The position numbers and the translations under genes are program-made. Source: Acetobacteraceae bacterium (GTDB lineage: Bacteria; Pseudomonadota; Alphaproteobacteria; Acetobacterales; Acetobacteraceae). Taken from it: DNA of 14,137 nt. The notes beneath the pieces are model-generated. The model was not told the DNA's origin and made no database searches. It saw only the letters and a list, made by a program, of their open reading frames with translations. Each line of letters opens with the position of its first letter. Within the stretch, counting starts at the first letter, position 1. Below are positions 14,079 to 14,137 of this stretch, piece by piece. The DNA is taken from positions 1 through 14,137 of the forward strand of contig JADGHI010000043.1 of assembly GCA_019689515.1 (NCBI GenBank), read 5' to 3'.

Positions 14079-14137
14079 GGACGCTCCTCTCCTTGTCGTG
14101 CCGGCAGCCTCCGCCCTTACGGCGGCGGCATCAAGCC

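Noticed and set aside
1..14137. Mobile element, CRISPR, tRNA/rRNA or phage content
   Set aside because: I saw no transposase or integrase motifs, no repeated spaced units, no tRNA-like cloverleaf and no terminal inverted repeats. The GMC truncation shows no insertion-sequence remnant at its edge.

Overview
This 14.1 kb window is very GC-rich, densely coded bacterial chromosome. Four features point to an alphaproteobacterium, most likely of the Acetobacteraceae/Rhodospirillales type: two CaiB/BaiF CoA-transferases, a Bug/TctC solute receptor, a FadD-like ligase of the proteobacterial kind, and strong GC bias at third codon positions. The taxonomic call is an inference from gene content and base composition. 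I see no tRNA, rRNA, CRISPR array, insertion sequence or phage gene.

Left arm (1-3500). Two plus-strand genes encode a long-chain acyl-CoA ligase (105-1856) and an unusual 472-residue CoA-transferase (2022-3440). In the latter the two halves of the CaiB fold appear in reversed order. A perfect 12-bp hairpin at 3465-3492 sits between this gene and a convergent AqpZ-type aquaporin (3498-4289, minus), and probably ends transcription from both sides.

Middle (4290-7889). A MhpD-like 2-keto-4-pentenoate hydratase (4530-5330, plus) is followed directly by a decayed C-terminal piece of a GMC oxidoreductase (about 5355-5708). A rubredoxin (5725-5922) and a Bug/TctC periplasmic receptor (5928-6911) run on the minus strand. 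They are transcribed away from a bicupin-like protein (7040-7849, plus). The roughly 128-bp gap between receptor and cupin holds two opposed promoter candidates whose -10 boxes overlap, plus an 8-bp inverted repeat.

Right arm (7890-14078). Six minus-strand genes form what looks like one operon. In transcription order they are: a thiolase-fold protein lacking both catalytic cysteines, a DUF35 Zn-ribbon/OB-fold partner, a Baeyer-Villiger-type flavin monooxygenase, a MaoC-type hydratase, an acyl-CoA dehydrogenase and a canonical CaiB/BaiF CoA-transferase. Several junctions overlap by 1-4 nt.

Taken together, the operon could activate an acid by CoA transfer, desaturate it, hydrate it, and cleave the hydroxyacyl-CoA by a retro-aldol step (Ltp2/DUF35 type) rather than by thiolysis. 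No 3-hydroxyacyl-CoA dehydrogenase is present in the window. The monooxygenase could act on a ketone made or used by the pathway. The natural substrate cannot be read from the sequence; branched or cyclic terpenoid- or steroid-like compounds are the best guess.
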